From the NCBI GenBank assembly GCA_019421005.1, contig JAHZGA010000025.1, forward strand, positions 1-14,466: a stretch of DNA of 14,466 bases, in the 5' to 3' direction. Position 1 is the stretch's first letter. Each line of letters starts with the position of its first letter. The DNA comes from a bacterium (lineage in GTDB: Bacteria > Bacillota_I > Bacilli_A > RF39 > UBA660). This document shows, piece after piece, positions 1 through 5,592 of this stretch. The notes beneath the pieces were generated by a model that saw only the letters and a program-made list of their open reading frames with translations, was not told the DNA's origin and searched no databases. Made by a program: the position numbers and the translations under genes.

Positions 1-10
1 ATTTATAAGA

Positions 11-37
11 AAACCTCTAGAAAAAATCTAGGGGTTT
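11..37 (-). terminator. Second intrinsic terminator after the surface-protein gene
   Basis: A 10-bp inverted repeat pairs 11-20 with 28-37 (one G·U wobble) around a 7-nt loop. On the minus strand it is followed by TTTTCTTAT. It lies behind a stronger hairpin at 49-78, so the two act in tandem to end the minus-strand transcript. Confidence 0.65.
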
Positions 38-48
38 GTCTACACTCT

Positions 49-78
49 GAAAAAATCGTAATTTAATACGATTTTTTC
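49..78 (-). terminator. Intrinsic terminator of the LPXTG-type surface-protein gene
   Basis: A perfect 12-bp inverted repeat (49-60 with 67-78, 6-nt loop) begins 10 bases after the stop codon of the surface-protein gene. The stem carries A6 and T6 at its base, so it could terminate in both directions. Confidence 0.8.
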
Positions 79-87
79 AATTTATCA

Positions 88-966
88 TTATAAATTTTTT
101 CTTCTGTGGTATGCAATTGCTCCTGTACCGCCTGCACCAATAACCATTAAACTTGATAAGATTACTCCTAAATCTCCAGTATTTGGGTTAACTTCTTCTA
201 CAAGTGGTTCTTCTGGCTCTTCAGGTGTTGGTTCTGGTGTAACTGGTTCTTCTGGTTGTTCACAATCATAGTCTAGGACTACTTGTACTTTAGCAGATAT
301 TAAGAATACATTATTAGTAACATCTGGATTTTGTGGATTAACAACATAGTTATAAGCTGTAGTTGTTCCTAAAGATGTTCCACCATATAAACGATGAATT
401 TGAGCACTTACACTATCTTCTTCAATGTTAGTAAATGTTACTTCTGCTTCACTTGGCATAATTTGAGCATTATAAACATTGTTAATAAAGTTTTGTCTAA
501 ATTGTTCTAATAAAACTGGATTATTTTGACTTAATAAAGCATCATAATTTAATTGAGCTGAACTGTAAACATTATCTGTGTTTGATGAATTATTATCTTC
601 GTTACGATATAAATCATCATGAACATGATGTACTTCTCCATTAGCGTCTGTATATACTGGAATTCTATTTGCTACTAATAAGTCATACCAAATTGCAATA
701 TCATCTTTAGTAAAACCTTTATAAGTTTTAATAGAATTTACTTTCGCGTCTTTTGGCCAAGTTTCTTTACTAAATTTAGTTGAATATGTTGCATCAACAG
801 AATTACTTTCTATTGCTTCTTTAGTTGCATGATCTGCTAGCGAGAAATAATACCAGTGAGTTTGTTGTTTACAAACCTCATTTTCTAAAGCCTTAACATC
901 AAATACAGTTACAATACTTGCTATTGTGAATAATGATAAAATAATAGAATAAACTTTGTTTTTCAT
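88..966 (-). CDS. Secreted, sortase-anchored surface protein (NPNTG sorting signal), function unknown
   Basis: This 292-residue protein has the plan of a Gram-positive cell-wall-anchored protein. Residues 1-26 are a signal peptide (MKNK, hydrophobic core, likely cleavage after VKA). The body, residues 27-236, is soluble and matches no family I recognise; it is rich in Asn, Tyr and acidic residues. Residues 237-258 form a Pro/Glu-rich wall-spanning stretch. A sorting signal NPNTG lies at 260-264, followed by a hydrophobic segment to about 286 and the tail HRRKNL. NPNTG is a variant of LPXTG, so the matching sortase may not be a classical class A enzyme; none is in the window. The ATG start is supported by AGAGGGG seven bases upstream and a strong promoter. 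The gene is monocistronic, between that promoter and two tandem terminators. Surface location is well supported; the binding partner or role is not known. Confidence 0.85.
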   Translation of the reverse strand: MKNKVYSIILSLFTIASIVTVFDVKALENEVCKQQTHWYYFSLADHATKEAIESNSVDATYSTKFSKETWPKDAKVNSIKTYKGFTKDDIAIWYDLLVANRIPVYTDANGEVHHVHDDLYRNEDNNSSNTDNVYSSAQLNYDALLSQNNPVLLEQFRQNFINNVYNAQIMPSEAEVTFTNIEEDSVSAQIHRLYGGTSLGTTTAYNYVVNPQNPDVTNNVFLISAKVQVVLDYDCEQPEEPVTPEPTPEEPEEPLVEEVNPNTGDLGVILSSLMVIGAGGTGAIAYHRRKNL

Positions 967-969
967 ACT

Positions 970-988
970 ATCCCCTCTTTTCGGGGAT
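970..988 (-). promoter_or_regulatory. Leader hairpin that includes the ribosome binding site
   Basis: The short leader of the surface-protein gene contains a 6-bp stem (970-975 with 983-988) around a 7-nt loop. The GGGG of the AGAGGGG ribosome site forms part of the 3' arm. Because transcription should start near 982-988, the hairpin would sit at or close to the very 5' end of the mRNA. It could stabilise the message or limit translation; both are inferences. Confidence 0.4.
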
Positions 989-990
989 GT

Positions 991-1019
991 ATTCTAACAT
1001 AAAATTTATACTTTGTCAA
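991..1019 (-). promoter_or_regulatory. Sigma-A promoter of the surface-protein gene
   Basis: On the minus strand TTGACA (1014-1019), a 17-bp spacer and TAGAAT (991-996), with TG one base before the -10. This is a consensus-grade extended promoter and gives a leader of only about 20 nt. Confidence 0.85.
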
Positions 1020-1061
1020 ATTTTATGTGAATTTTTTTATTATAAATTGATTTTTATAGTA

Positions 1062-1087
1062 AAAACACATTATTTTAAACGTGTTTT
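1062..1087 (-). terminator. AT-rich terminator after the CPBP/44-aa peptide operon
   Basis: Stem AAAACAC/GTGTTTT (1062-1068 with 1081-1087) with a 12-nt loop, giving a T-run on the minus strand. It lies about 50 bases after the 44-aa ORF and just upstream of the next promoter. Stem is short and AT-rich, so this is moderate evidence. Confidence 0.45.
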
Positions 1088-1134
1088 GGCTTTTTTTATT
1101 TTAAAAAAAAAGATATTTTTTAATACCTTTAAAA

Positions 1135-1269
1135 TTATTTTTTATTAGAAATTACAGTTCCAAGTACTAAAATAATAACAATGACAACTGCAACAATAAT
1201 GATAATATTCATATTAGAAGAACTTGACGATGTTTTTTGAACAACTGCCAATGTTTGAAATAAATTCAT
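1135..1269 (-). CDS. 44-aa single-span membrane peptide, translationally coupled to the CPBP gene
   Basis: A small ORF of 44 codons starts (ATG, 1267-1269) only two bases after the TAA of the CPBP-family gene. The start is served by an AAGGA that lies inside the last codons of that gene, which points to translational coupling. The peptide starts MNLFQTLAVVQK, continues with a Ser-rich polar stretch (residues 14-18), then a strongly hydrophobic segment at about residues 21-40 made almost only of Ile, Val, Leu, Ala and Gly, and ends SNKK. One transmembrane helix with the Lys tail inside is the simplest reading. It has no double-Gly leader or cysteines. It could be a partner subunit of the CPBP protein or a toxin/bacteriocin-like peptide; the sequence alone does not decide. 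It could also be a chance ORF, but position, ribosome site and composition argue against that. Confidence 0.65.
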   Translation of the reverse strand: MNLFQTLAVVQKTSSSSSNMNIIIIVAVVIVIILVLGTVISNKK

Positions 1270-1271
1270 AA

Positions 1272-1964
1272 TTACATTCCTTGTATCATTAAAATGAGTG
1301 GTACTAAATTATAGAAAAATTTAATTAACATTACAATAAAAATATTATCATTATTTTTTATATATGCTAATCCCGTAATAACGGAAAACAAAAAGTATCC
1401 AAGCATATCCATTAAAACGAAACCGGTTAATGTATCAGTGTAAATAAAATTTAAAATAACATAAATAAAACCTGATACTAAAATAAATAAGATATTATTA
1501 GAAAATATATCTCTAATAGCTTTTTTAAATACTAATTCCTCTGCTACAACAGCAAAAATCATTGTTTTGAAAATCGTATAAATAGATGAAACATTAAATA
1601 ATCCATATAAAGCAAGAGCATTTTCATCGATTGAACTAGAAGCATTAGGAAAAAATAAATCGGTCAATATTCCCATTGAAATATTAACAAGGAATATCAT
1701 AATAACCCATAATAGAATAGTTTTAATTTTTTTTGATAATTTATATTCTTTCTTAAAGGCTTCAAAATCATGTTTAATTACCTTTTTATATAAAATAATC
1801 ATAGCAATTAAAAATATTAAATCAGCCAGAAACATCTGCACTACTGAATCATTTAATCCAAATGAATTAAAGATAAATCCTAATATTCTAGTATAAAATA
1901 AATAACTAACTAACACTCCTAAAGTTCTAAATAAAACACTCATGTTTTTTTTCGATACAGCCAT
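1272..1964 (-). CDS. CPBP (Abi/CAAX-protease-like) membrane protein with substituted active-site residues
   Basis: A 230-residue multi-span membrane protein (about seven or eight hydrophobic helices) that resembles the CPBP/Abi intramembrane protease family. Motif 1 is present as E142-E143-LVF-K147, where the family normally has EExxxR, so Arg is replaced by Lys. The position of the second-motif His appears as Asn172 (GFIYVILN). In the third motif HxxxN, Lys215 stands for His while Asn219 is kept. Loss of two metal-binding His suggests a non-proteolytic member, although my motif alignment is by eye. Family members include bacteriocin-immunity proteins and CAAX-processing proteases. ATG start, AAGGTAGG ribosome site and an extended -10 promoter lie directly upstream. 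It is followed by the coupled 44-aa peptide and preceded by a 9-codon mini-gene with a terminator, making a compact accessory locus. Confidence 0.7.
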   Translation of the reverse strand: MAVSKKNMSVLFRTLGVLVSYLFYTRILGFIFNSFGLNDSVVQMFLADLIFLIAMIILYKKVIKHDFEAFKKEYKLSKKIKTILLWVIMIFLVNISMGILTDLFFPNASSSIDENALALYGLFNVSSIYTIFKTMIFAVVAEELVFKKAIRDIFSNNILFILVSGFIYVILNFIYTDTLTGFVLMDMLGYFLFSVITGLAYIKNNDNIFIVMLIKFFYNLVPLILMIQGM

Positions 1965-1987
1965 TATATTACCTACCTTCTAAACAC

Positions 1988-2016
1988 ATTATAGCATATT
2001 TAAAAAAATTTTTAAA
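1988..2016 (-). promoter_or_regulatory. Extended -10 promoter of the CPBP gene
   Basis: On the minus strand TGCTATAAT with -10 TATAAT at 1988-1993 and a weak TTTAAA at 2011-2016, 17 bp apart. It follows the terminator of the 9-codon ORF, so the CPBP gene can be transcribed independently of read-through. The leader would be about 17 nt and holds only the ribosome site. Confidence 0.65.
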
Positions 2017-2042
2017 TAAAAAAAGGTCAAATTGACCTCTTA
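2017..2042 (-). terminator. Terminator after the 9-codon ORF, with possible antiterminator pairing
   Basis: On the minus strand AAGAGGTC (2042-2035 region) pairs with GACCTTTT across the loop AATTT; five core pairs plus one G·U and two A-U, followed by a T-rich run. An upstream stretch TTGACTC (2061-2067), just after the 9-codon ORF, can pair with GAGGTCAA (2032-2039) with one bulged G. That would use the 5' arm of the terminator, the geometry of an attenuator. Terminator: good; attenuation: inference. Confidence 0.65.
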
Positions 2043-2072
2043 TTTACAATAATTATTTTTGAGTCAAATATA

Positions 2073-2102
2073 TTAGAAGAATCTTCTTAACCATCTCATC
2101 AT
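2073..2102 (-). CDS. 9-codon cationic mini-ORF (MMRWLRRFF): leader peptide or micro-peptide
   Basis: The ORF ATG-ATG-AGA-TGG-TTA-AGA-AGA-TTC-TTC... encodes nine residues, MMRWLRRFF, then TAA at 2073-2075. It is preceded by GAAAGGAGGA with a nine-base spacing, the strongest type of ribosome site in the window, and by a near-consensus promoter 60 to 90 bases upstream. A terminator follows the stop by about 30 bases. Such a complete expression unit around nine codons is unlikely by chance. Two readings fit: a regulatory leader peptide whose translation state steers the following terminator, as in antibiotic-inducible leader-ORF systems, or a very small amphipathic cationic peptide (three Arg, one Trp, two Phe, one Leu) made for its own sake. 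I do not recognise the sequence from a known family. Confidence 0.55.
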   Translation of the reverse strand: MMRWLRRFF

Positions 2103-2167
2103 AGTTACATTCCTCCTTTCATTAGACTATCAAGTAGCTAAATTATGTCGAATTTCTATACACTTAA

Positions 2168-2196
2168 AGTATAGCATTTTTTTTTGAAAATATCAA
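2168..2196 (-). promoter_or_regulatory. Sigma-A promoter of the 9-codon ORF
   Basis: On the minus strand TTGATA (2191-2196), 17-bp spacer, TATACT (2168-2173) with TGC directly before the -10. Predicted start near 2161, giving a leader of about 58 nt before the ATG at 2102. Confidence 0.75.
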
Positions 2197-2225
2197 TACT
2201 TTAATTAAAAAAAGTTTAAATATTC

Positions 2226-2279
2226 GAATGAAATTTTAAATGCACCACTAAAAGCATTTATGGTCAATTTAGTCTTTCA
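2226..2279. repeat. Left IS-associated inverted pair of 19-bp-like motifs
   Basis: Two copies of a motif face each other upstream of the transposase. The first (2226-2247) reads GAATGA...TAAATGCACCA with a short insertion relative to the right-hand copies. The second (2260-2279) is ATGG..AATTTAGTC.TTCA in the opposite orientation. The motif recurs three times downstream of the transposase (3589-3609, 3625-3645, 3736-3754), so these are probably ends or transposase-binding sites of the element. The outer copy is a candidate left terminal inverted repeat. No target-site duplication could be fixed with confidence. Confidence 0.5.
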
Positions 2280-2289
2280 ATAATCATAC

Positions 2290-2317
2290 TTGTAAAATTT
2301 AATAGAAATTATATAAT
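2290..2317 (+). promoter_or_regulatory. Promoter of the IS30-type transposase
   Basis: Plus strand TTGTAA (2290-2295), 16-bp spacer, TATAAT (2312-2317), followed by the ribosome site AAGGGAG at 2344-2350 before the ATG at 2360. Confidence 0.6.
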
Positions 2318-2359
2318 AAACATTGCTGTTTTACCTATAACTGAAGGGAGATTTTTAAA

Positions 2360-3546
2360 ATGGGAAAACATTTAAATTTAAGTCAAAGAATTCTTATTGA
2401 AAGTAATCTTAATGAAAATACTAGTTTAAGAAAAATTGGAATTATCTTAGGTAAACCTCATACAACTATTTCTAGAGAAATATTAACAAGAAGAGTTTTA
2501 AGTAAAGGAAATCGTTTTAATAATTTTAATGTAAAATGTGACAAAACTAATAAGGCTCCTTTTGTATGTAATGGTTGTCCTAATAAAAATCAATGCAGAA
2601 AAATCAAATATTTTTACTATGCTAAAGATGCTTATGATAATTATCGTACTACTTTGGTAGAATCTAGACAAGGCATTGATTTTGAAAATGATGAGTTTAG
2701 AAAAATGGATAAGATAATCAAAGAGGAAGTTGATAAAGGACATTCATTTTATATGATTGTATTAGATCACCCAGAATTTGATATTACTGAAAGAACTTTA
2801 TATTATTACCAAGAAAAAGGTTATTTATCTTGTAAAAATATTGACTTGCCTAGAATTGTTAGATATCGCAAAAGAAAAAGAATGGTTTCTAAAGACAAGA
2901 GCGAAAGAAAAGAAAATGAATGTAGAATTAACCGCACTTATCAGGACTTTATTAAATATAAAGAAGCTAAAAAAATAACATATTATGTAGAAATGGATAC
3001 AGTAGAAGGTATTAAAGACATTCTGCTTTACTTACTTTAAACTTTGTTCCTTTTAATTTTATGCTAGCATACAAATTAAAAATTCAAACAATATCAGAAG
3101 TTACTGACAAAATTAATGATTTGAAAAAATTATTAGGTTATGAATTATTTCATAAAATATTTCCACTAATATTAACTGACAATGGTAAAGAATTTAAAAG
3201 ACCAGATTTAATAGAAGATAATGGTCCAGATGTTGTTAAAACAAAAGTATTCTATTGTGATTCTAGAAGAAGTGACCAAAAAGGAAGCATCGAAGTAACA
3301 CACGAATATATAAGAAGATTTATAGAACAAGGAACTAACTTAGACAAATATTTTGATGAAGATATTCTATTGATGATGAATCATATAAATAATACTAGGC
3401 GAGAAAAATTAAATGGTGATACTCCATTTAATTTAATGAAAGAAAAAATAGGAGAAGAAAACATAAAAAAACTAGGTTTTTATTTTATCCCCGCAAAAGA
3501 TATTATACTTAAACCTAGTCTATTCAATAAAGATAATAATAAATAA
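2360..3546 (+). pseudogene. IS30-family transposase, split by a frameshift near 3020
   Basis: The 5' part (2360-3040, 226 aa) has an N-terminal helix-turn-helix (residues 5-41, SLRKIGIILGKPHTTISREI), the Cys-containing CNGC...C segment (70-79), the ESRQGIDF region and the first catalytic Asp, EMDTVEG (D213). The 3' part starts in the other frame and carries the second Asp in LTDNGKEF (3178 region) and the Glu in KGSIEVTHEYIRRF, completing the DDE set. In frame 1 the sequence reads SALLTLNFVPFNFMLAYKLK from 3022, directly continuous with IKD of the first frame, so one base is missing around 3019-3022. Thus all catalytic residues are present but split. I see no slippery heptamer in the correct frame, so a decay mutation is more likely than programmed frameshifting. 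It is the only plus-strand gene in the window and interrupts the area downstream of rpmA. Confidence 0.85.
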
Positions 3547-3588
3547 CGAAACCTAGGCGTAGATTATTTATTATTATCGAATGGGTAA

Positions 3589-3754
3589 AATGGCACATTT
3601 AATCATTCATATTTTGGCACCATGAATGGTGCATTTAGTCATTCACGTTTTTGTGTTCGACACTTTTTTGCGTGGAATGAAAAACTAATTTTACCACTTT
3701 TTTAATAGTATATAATAAATTTTATATACTATTTTTGGCCCATTTACTCATTCA
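3589..3754. repeat. Three right-hand copies of the IS-associated motif, plus palindromes
   Basis: The motif TGGCACATTTAATCATTCA (3591-3609) recurs as TGGTGCATTTAGTCATTCA (3627-3645) and TGGCCCATTTACTCATTCA (3736-3754). The first two copies are 36 bases apart. Between them GCACCAT/ATGGTGC (3617-3632) is a perfect 7-bp palindrome. The 278 bases between the transposase and rpmA otherwise hold no supported gene. Confidence 0.6.
3704..3733 (+). terminator. AT-only 11-bp palindrome, possible terminator downstream of the IS transposase
   Basis: A perfect 11-bp stem (3704-3714 with 3723-3733, 8-nt loop) followed on the plus strand by TTTTT overlapping its base. It contains one G-C pair only, so its strength is doubtful; it could also be a cruciform associated with the element. 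Confidence 0.35.
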
Positions 3755-3812
3755 GTTCCATTATCTTACAACATTTTTTTACTTTGGTCAATTTAATTTT
3801 TCATTTGAGCAA

Positions 3813-3831
3813 AGTTTAAATCACTTAAACT
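3813..3831 (-). terminator. Weak hairpin over the rpmA stop codon
   Basis: A 7-bp stem (3813-3819 with 3825-3831, 5-nt loop) overlaps the rpmA TAA at 3825-3827. It lacks a clean T-run, so it may instead protect the 3' end of the operon mRNA; a better terminator was not found before the IS. Confidence 0.3.
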
Positions 3832-4115
3832 CTTTGTAAATAAACACTTACTTTTTTTCTGTCTTTTCCTAAACGTTCAAACTTAACATAGCCATCAATT
3901 TTAGCATATAAAGTATCATCTGATCCAATTCCTACATTTAATCCAGGATGAATTTTAGTTCCTCTTTGACGATATATAATAGAACCACCAGTTACAAATT
4001 CTCCATCACTTGCTTTTGCACCTAAACGTTTTGAAATTGAATCACGACCATTTTTAGTTGAACCTTGACCTTTTTTGTGAGCAAACCTTTGAATATCTAA
4101 TTTTAATAATCCCAT
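3825..4115 (-). CDS. rpmA: 50S ribosomal protein L27 with Prp-cleaved N-terminal extension
   Basis: Large-subunit protein L27 (96 aa), whose N-terminal tail reaches the peptidyl-transferase centre. The start is ATG at 4113-4115, eight bases after AAGGAGG; the GTG nine bases upstream is in frame but overlaps that ribosome site and is not the start. Residues 1-11, MGLLKLDIQRF, are the Firmicutes pro-sequence, cut after Phe11 to expose AHKKGQGSTKNGRD, the conserved mature N-terminus. The remainder matches the family, including GGSIIYRQRGTKIHPG and VGIGSDDTLYAKIDG. It is the last gene of rplU-prp-rpmA and lies next to the gene of the protease that removes its extension. Confidence is very high. 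Confidence 0.97.
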   Translation of the reverse strand: MGLLKLDIQRFAHKKGQGSTKNGRDSISKRLGAKASDGEFVTGGSIIYRQRGTKIHPGLNVGIGSDDTLYAKIDGYVKFERLGKDRKKVSVYLQRV

Positions 4116-4132
4116 GAATGCCACCTCCTTAA

Positions 4133-4432
4133 CTATTTTATTTTTATATATTTTTTATAATTAAGTTCTAATTCTTTTAATAATTCAATCATATTGTCTA
4201 ATAAGGCATCAATAACTTTACTATGTTTTAATATTTTAATATTTAAACCATTTTTATTTTCTATACATTCAATACAACATTTGTCTATTTTTCCAAGGCC
4301 ATTTACAGTAGTTGTTACAATTGAAGATACTGATGCACATACAATATCTTTGCCATAGTCATCATAAAGAGCATGACCTCTGACTTCAATAGAATTGATT
4401 TTCTTATCTTTATTAATATTAACTTTAATCAT
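4133..4432 (-). CDS. prp: Ribosomal-processing cysteine protease Prp
   Basis: Prp (YsxB) removes the N-terminal extension of L27 and is essential in Firmicutes that have this extension. The 99-residue protein has the family signature GHALYDDYGKDIVCASVSS, with catalytic His20 and Cys32 in their usual spacing. It lies between the genes for L21 and L27, its normal place; the rplU stop is only two bases before its ATG, and the AAAGGA ribosome site is inside the end of rplU, so translation is likely coupled. The rpmA ribosome site follows its TAG stop directly. The C-terminal 'KYIKIK' tail is basic. The L27 substrate motif is present downstream, so the enzyme and its target are consistent. Confidence 0.95.
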   Translation of the reverse strand: MIKVNINKDKKINSIEVRGHALYDDYGKDIVCASVSSIVTTTVNGLGKIDKCCIECIENKNGLNIKILKHSKVIDALLDNMIELLKELELNYKKYIKIK

Positions 4433-4434
4433 AA

Positions 4435-4734
4435 TTATCCTTTAATACTTTTAATTTCAATTTTAGTATATGGTTGACGATGACCTTGTTTTTTACGATA
4501 TTTTTTCTTTGGAGTATATTTAAAAACTGTAATTTTTTTAGTTTTTCCATGTTTAATTACTTCACCTTCAACTGAAGCATTTTTAACAGTTGGATTACCA
4601 ATAACACCGTTAACCATTAAAACTTGGTCAAATTTTACTTTACTACCTACTTCGTTATCTAATTTTTCAACATAAATAACGCTTCCTTCAGTAACATAGT
4701 ATTGTTTTCCACCAGTTTCAATAATTGCTTTCAT
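4435..4734 (-). CDS. rplU: 50S ribosomal protein L21
   Basis: Large-subunit protein L21, which binds 23S rRNA. The 99-aa length and motifs are typical: MKAIIETGGKQYYV at the N-terminus, the VGNP-like IGNPTV, and KKKYRKKQGHRQPYT near the C-terminus that contacts rRNA. ATG start at 4732-4734 follows AAAGGAGG. It is the first gene of the L21-Prp-L27 operon and has its own extended -10 promoter plus a structured leader of about 93 nt, in keeping with autogenous control by L21. The promoter -10 overlaps the stop codon of the upstream spoIVFB gene. Confidence 0.97.
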   Translation of the reverse strand: MKAIIETGGKQYYVTEGSVIYVEKLDNEVGSKVKFDQVLMVNGVIGNPTVKNASVEGEVIKHGKTKKITVFKYTPKKKYRKKQGHRQPYTKIEIKSIKG

Positions 4735-4828
4735 ATCTTAACCTCCTTTACTTTTTTAAGACTCGCCATTAAGGTACATACGTTTTAAAACCTTTTCTGT
4801 GCGGTAGAGATATAAAGCTCTACACCGT
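4735..4828 (-). promoter_or_regulatory. L21-type ribosomal protein leader
   Basis: The transcript would begin near 4827 with a hairpin CGGTGTAGAG...CTCTACCG (4802-4809 with 4818-4827, one bulged A, 8-nt loop), followed by a long unpaired-looking stretch before the AAAGGAGG site. L21 leaders with such structure are known upstream of rplU in low-G+C Firmicutes and are thought to bind the protein product. I identify it by position and hairpin, not by covariance. Confidence 0.55.
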
Positions 4829-4833
4829 ATAAG

Positions 4834-4862
4834 ATTTTACCATAGTTTTTGTTTAAAGTCAA
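4834..4862 (-). promoter_or_regulatory. Sigma-A promoter of rplU-prp-rpmA
   Basis: On the minus strand TTGACT (4857-4862), a 17-bp spacer, TAAAAT (4834-4839) preceded by TGG as an extended -10. It lies inside the last codons and stop of spoIVFB, so the ribosomal operon is expressed apart from the sporulation genes. Confidence 0.8.
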
Positions 4863-5592
4863 ATTTTTCAAGTAAAATTTCTTTTTCAGTATGATATCTA
4901 TTATTATAATAAAATAAATGTTTATAATCACGATACATATTATTTAAGTTTTTATTCTTAATAACATGAGTTTTATTAAAGTCTAAATTATATAAATATC
5001 TTTCTAATAAGAACTTATTAAATATTTCATTGTGTAATTTAAATTCTTTTAATACTTTAGTAAATAGTAATATTAACCAAATAATTATAATTAAATTGTT
5101 TTTAAATAATATAAATATAAAGCCAATAGTAATTAAAGATATAAATAAATTAAGTAAATGACTTATTTTAAATGGAAATATTTTTTCTAATAATAAAATT
5201 AATAATTTAGAACCATCTAAAGGATAAATTGGTAATAAATTTAAAAATAATAAAGTATAATGACATTTTGTTAATAATTCATTATAACCAAAAATATAAG
5301 TAATTAAAATATAAAAAATCATTTGAGTTAATGGTCCCATAATTAGAATTAAAAATTCAGAATTAATGGTTTTATTTAAATGTTCTTTAAATTCTGTTAA
5401 GCCTCCAAATGGAAATATAATTATTTTAGATACATTCCATTTAAAATAATAAGCTGTTAAAAAATGACCTAATTCATGAACAATAATTAAAATAGTAATT
5501 AATATAAATGGTTTAAAAAAACCAGTTAAAATAGTAATAAACGCGGATAAATAAAAAAGGTAATGAACTTTAAAAATATTTTTTATAATCAA
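4837..5592 (-). CDS. spoIVFB: SpoIVFB-like intramembrane site-2 zinc metalloprotease
   Basis: Member of the M50B site-2 protease family; in B. subtilis SpoIVFB processes pro-sigma-K in the mother cell. The 251-residue protein has the zinc site HELGH (H39, E40, H43) inside the first helices, the FPFGG motif (60-64) and the LLPIYPLDG motif, where Asp126 is the third ligand. About six membrane helices are visible to residue 180. The C-terminal domain (180-251) is about 35 residues shorter than in B. subtilis and its CBS domain appears truncated. The start is TTG at 5590-5592: the preceding AAGGTAAGG sits at suitable distance and no in-frame Met occurs before HELGH, so the start is fixed by homology. 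It overlaps the end of spoIVFA by 23 bases. Same gene order as B. subtilis supports the role. Confidence 0.9.
   Translation of the reverse strand: MIIKNIFKVHYLFYLSAFITILTGFFKPFILITILIIVHELGHFLTAYYFKWNVSKIIIFPFGGLTEFKEHLNKTINSEFLILIMGPLTQMIFYILITYIFGYNELLTKCHYTLLFLNLLPIYPLDGSKLLILLLEKIFPFKISHLLNLFISLITIGFIFILFKNNLIIIIWLILLFTKVLKEFKLHNEIFNKFLLERYLYNLDFNKTHVIKNKNLNNMYRDYKHLFYYNNRYHTEKEILLEKFDFKQKLW

Larger units (their letters stand above)
2226..3754 (+). mobile_element. IS30-family insertion sequence, degenerate, outer limits approximate
   Basis: Boundaries are taken from the related motifs flanking the transposase: GAATGA..TAAATGCACCA at 2226 and inverted copies ending at 3609, 3645 or 3754. 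If the right end is the 3645 copy, the element is about 1.4 kb, normal for IS30 relatives (usually 1.0-1.3 kb). Which of the three right copies is the true end is not decided by the sequence. Confidence 0.55.

Noticed and set aside
2778..2978. Overlapping 66-codon plus-strand ORF within the transposase
   Set aside because: It is an out-of-frame reading of the transposase gene with no ribosome site or recognisable product.
3036..3042. TTTAAAC slippery heptamer near the transposase frame change
   Set aside because: It lies in the frame of the second ORF, not the first, so a -1 slip there would not join the two parts; the frame already changes upstream near 3020.
3589..3754. Repeated 19-bp motif with 36-base spacing as a small CRISPR array
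   Set aside because: Copies are imperfect, the third is far away, there are no cas genes, and the same motif occurs inverted on the other side of the transposase.
4113..4124. GTG start at 4122-4124 for rpmA, giving a longer L27
   Set aside because: The GTG is part of the AAGGAGGTG ribosome site; the ATG eight bases after it starts the standard L27 pro-sequence.
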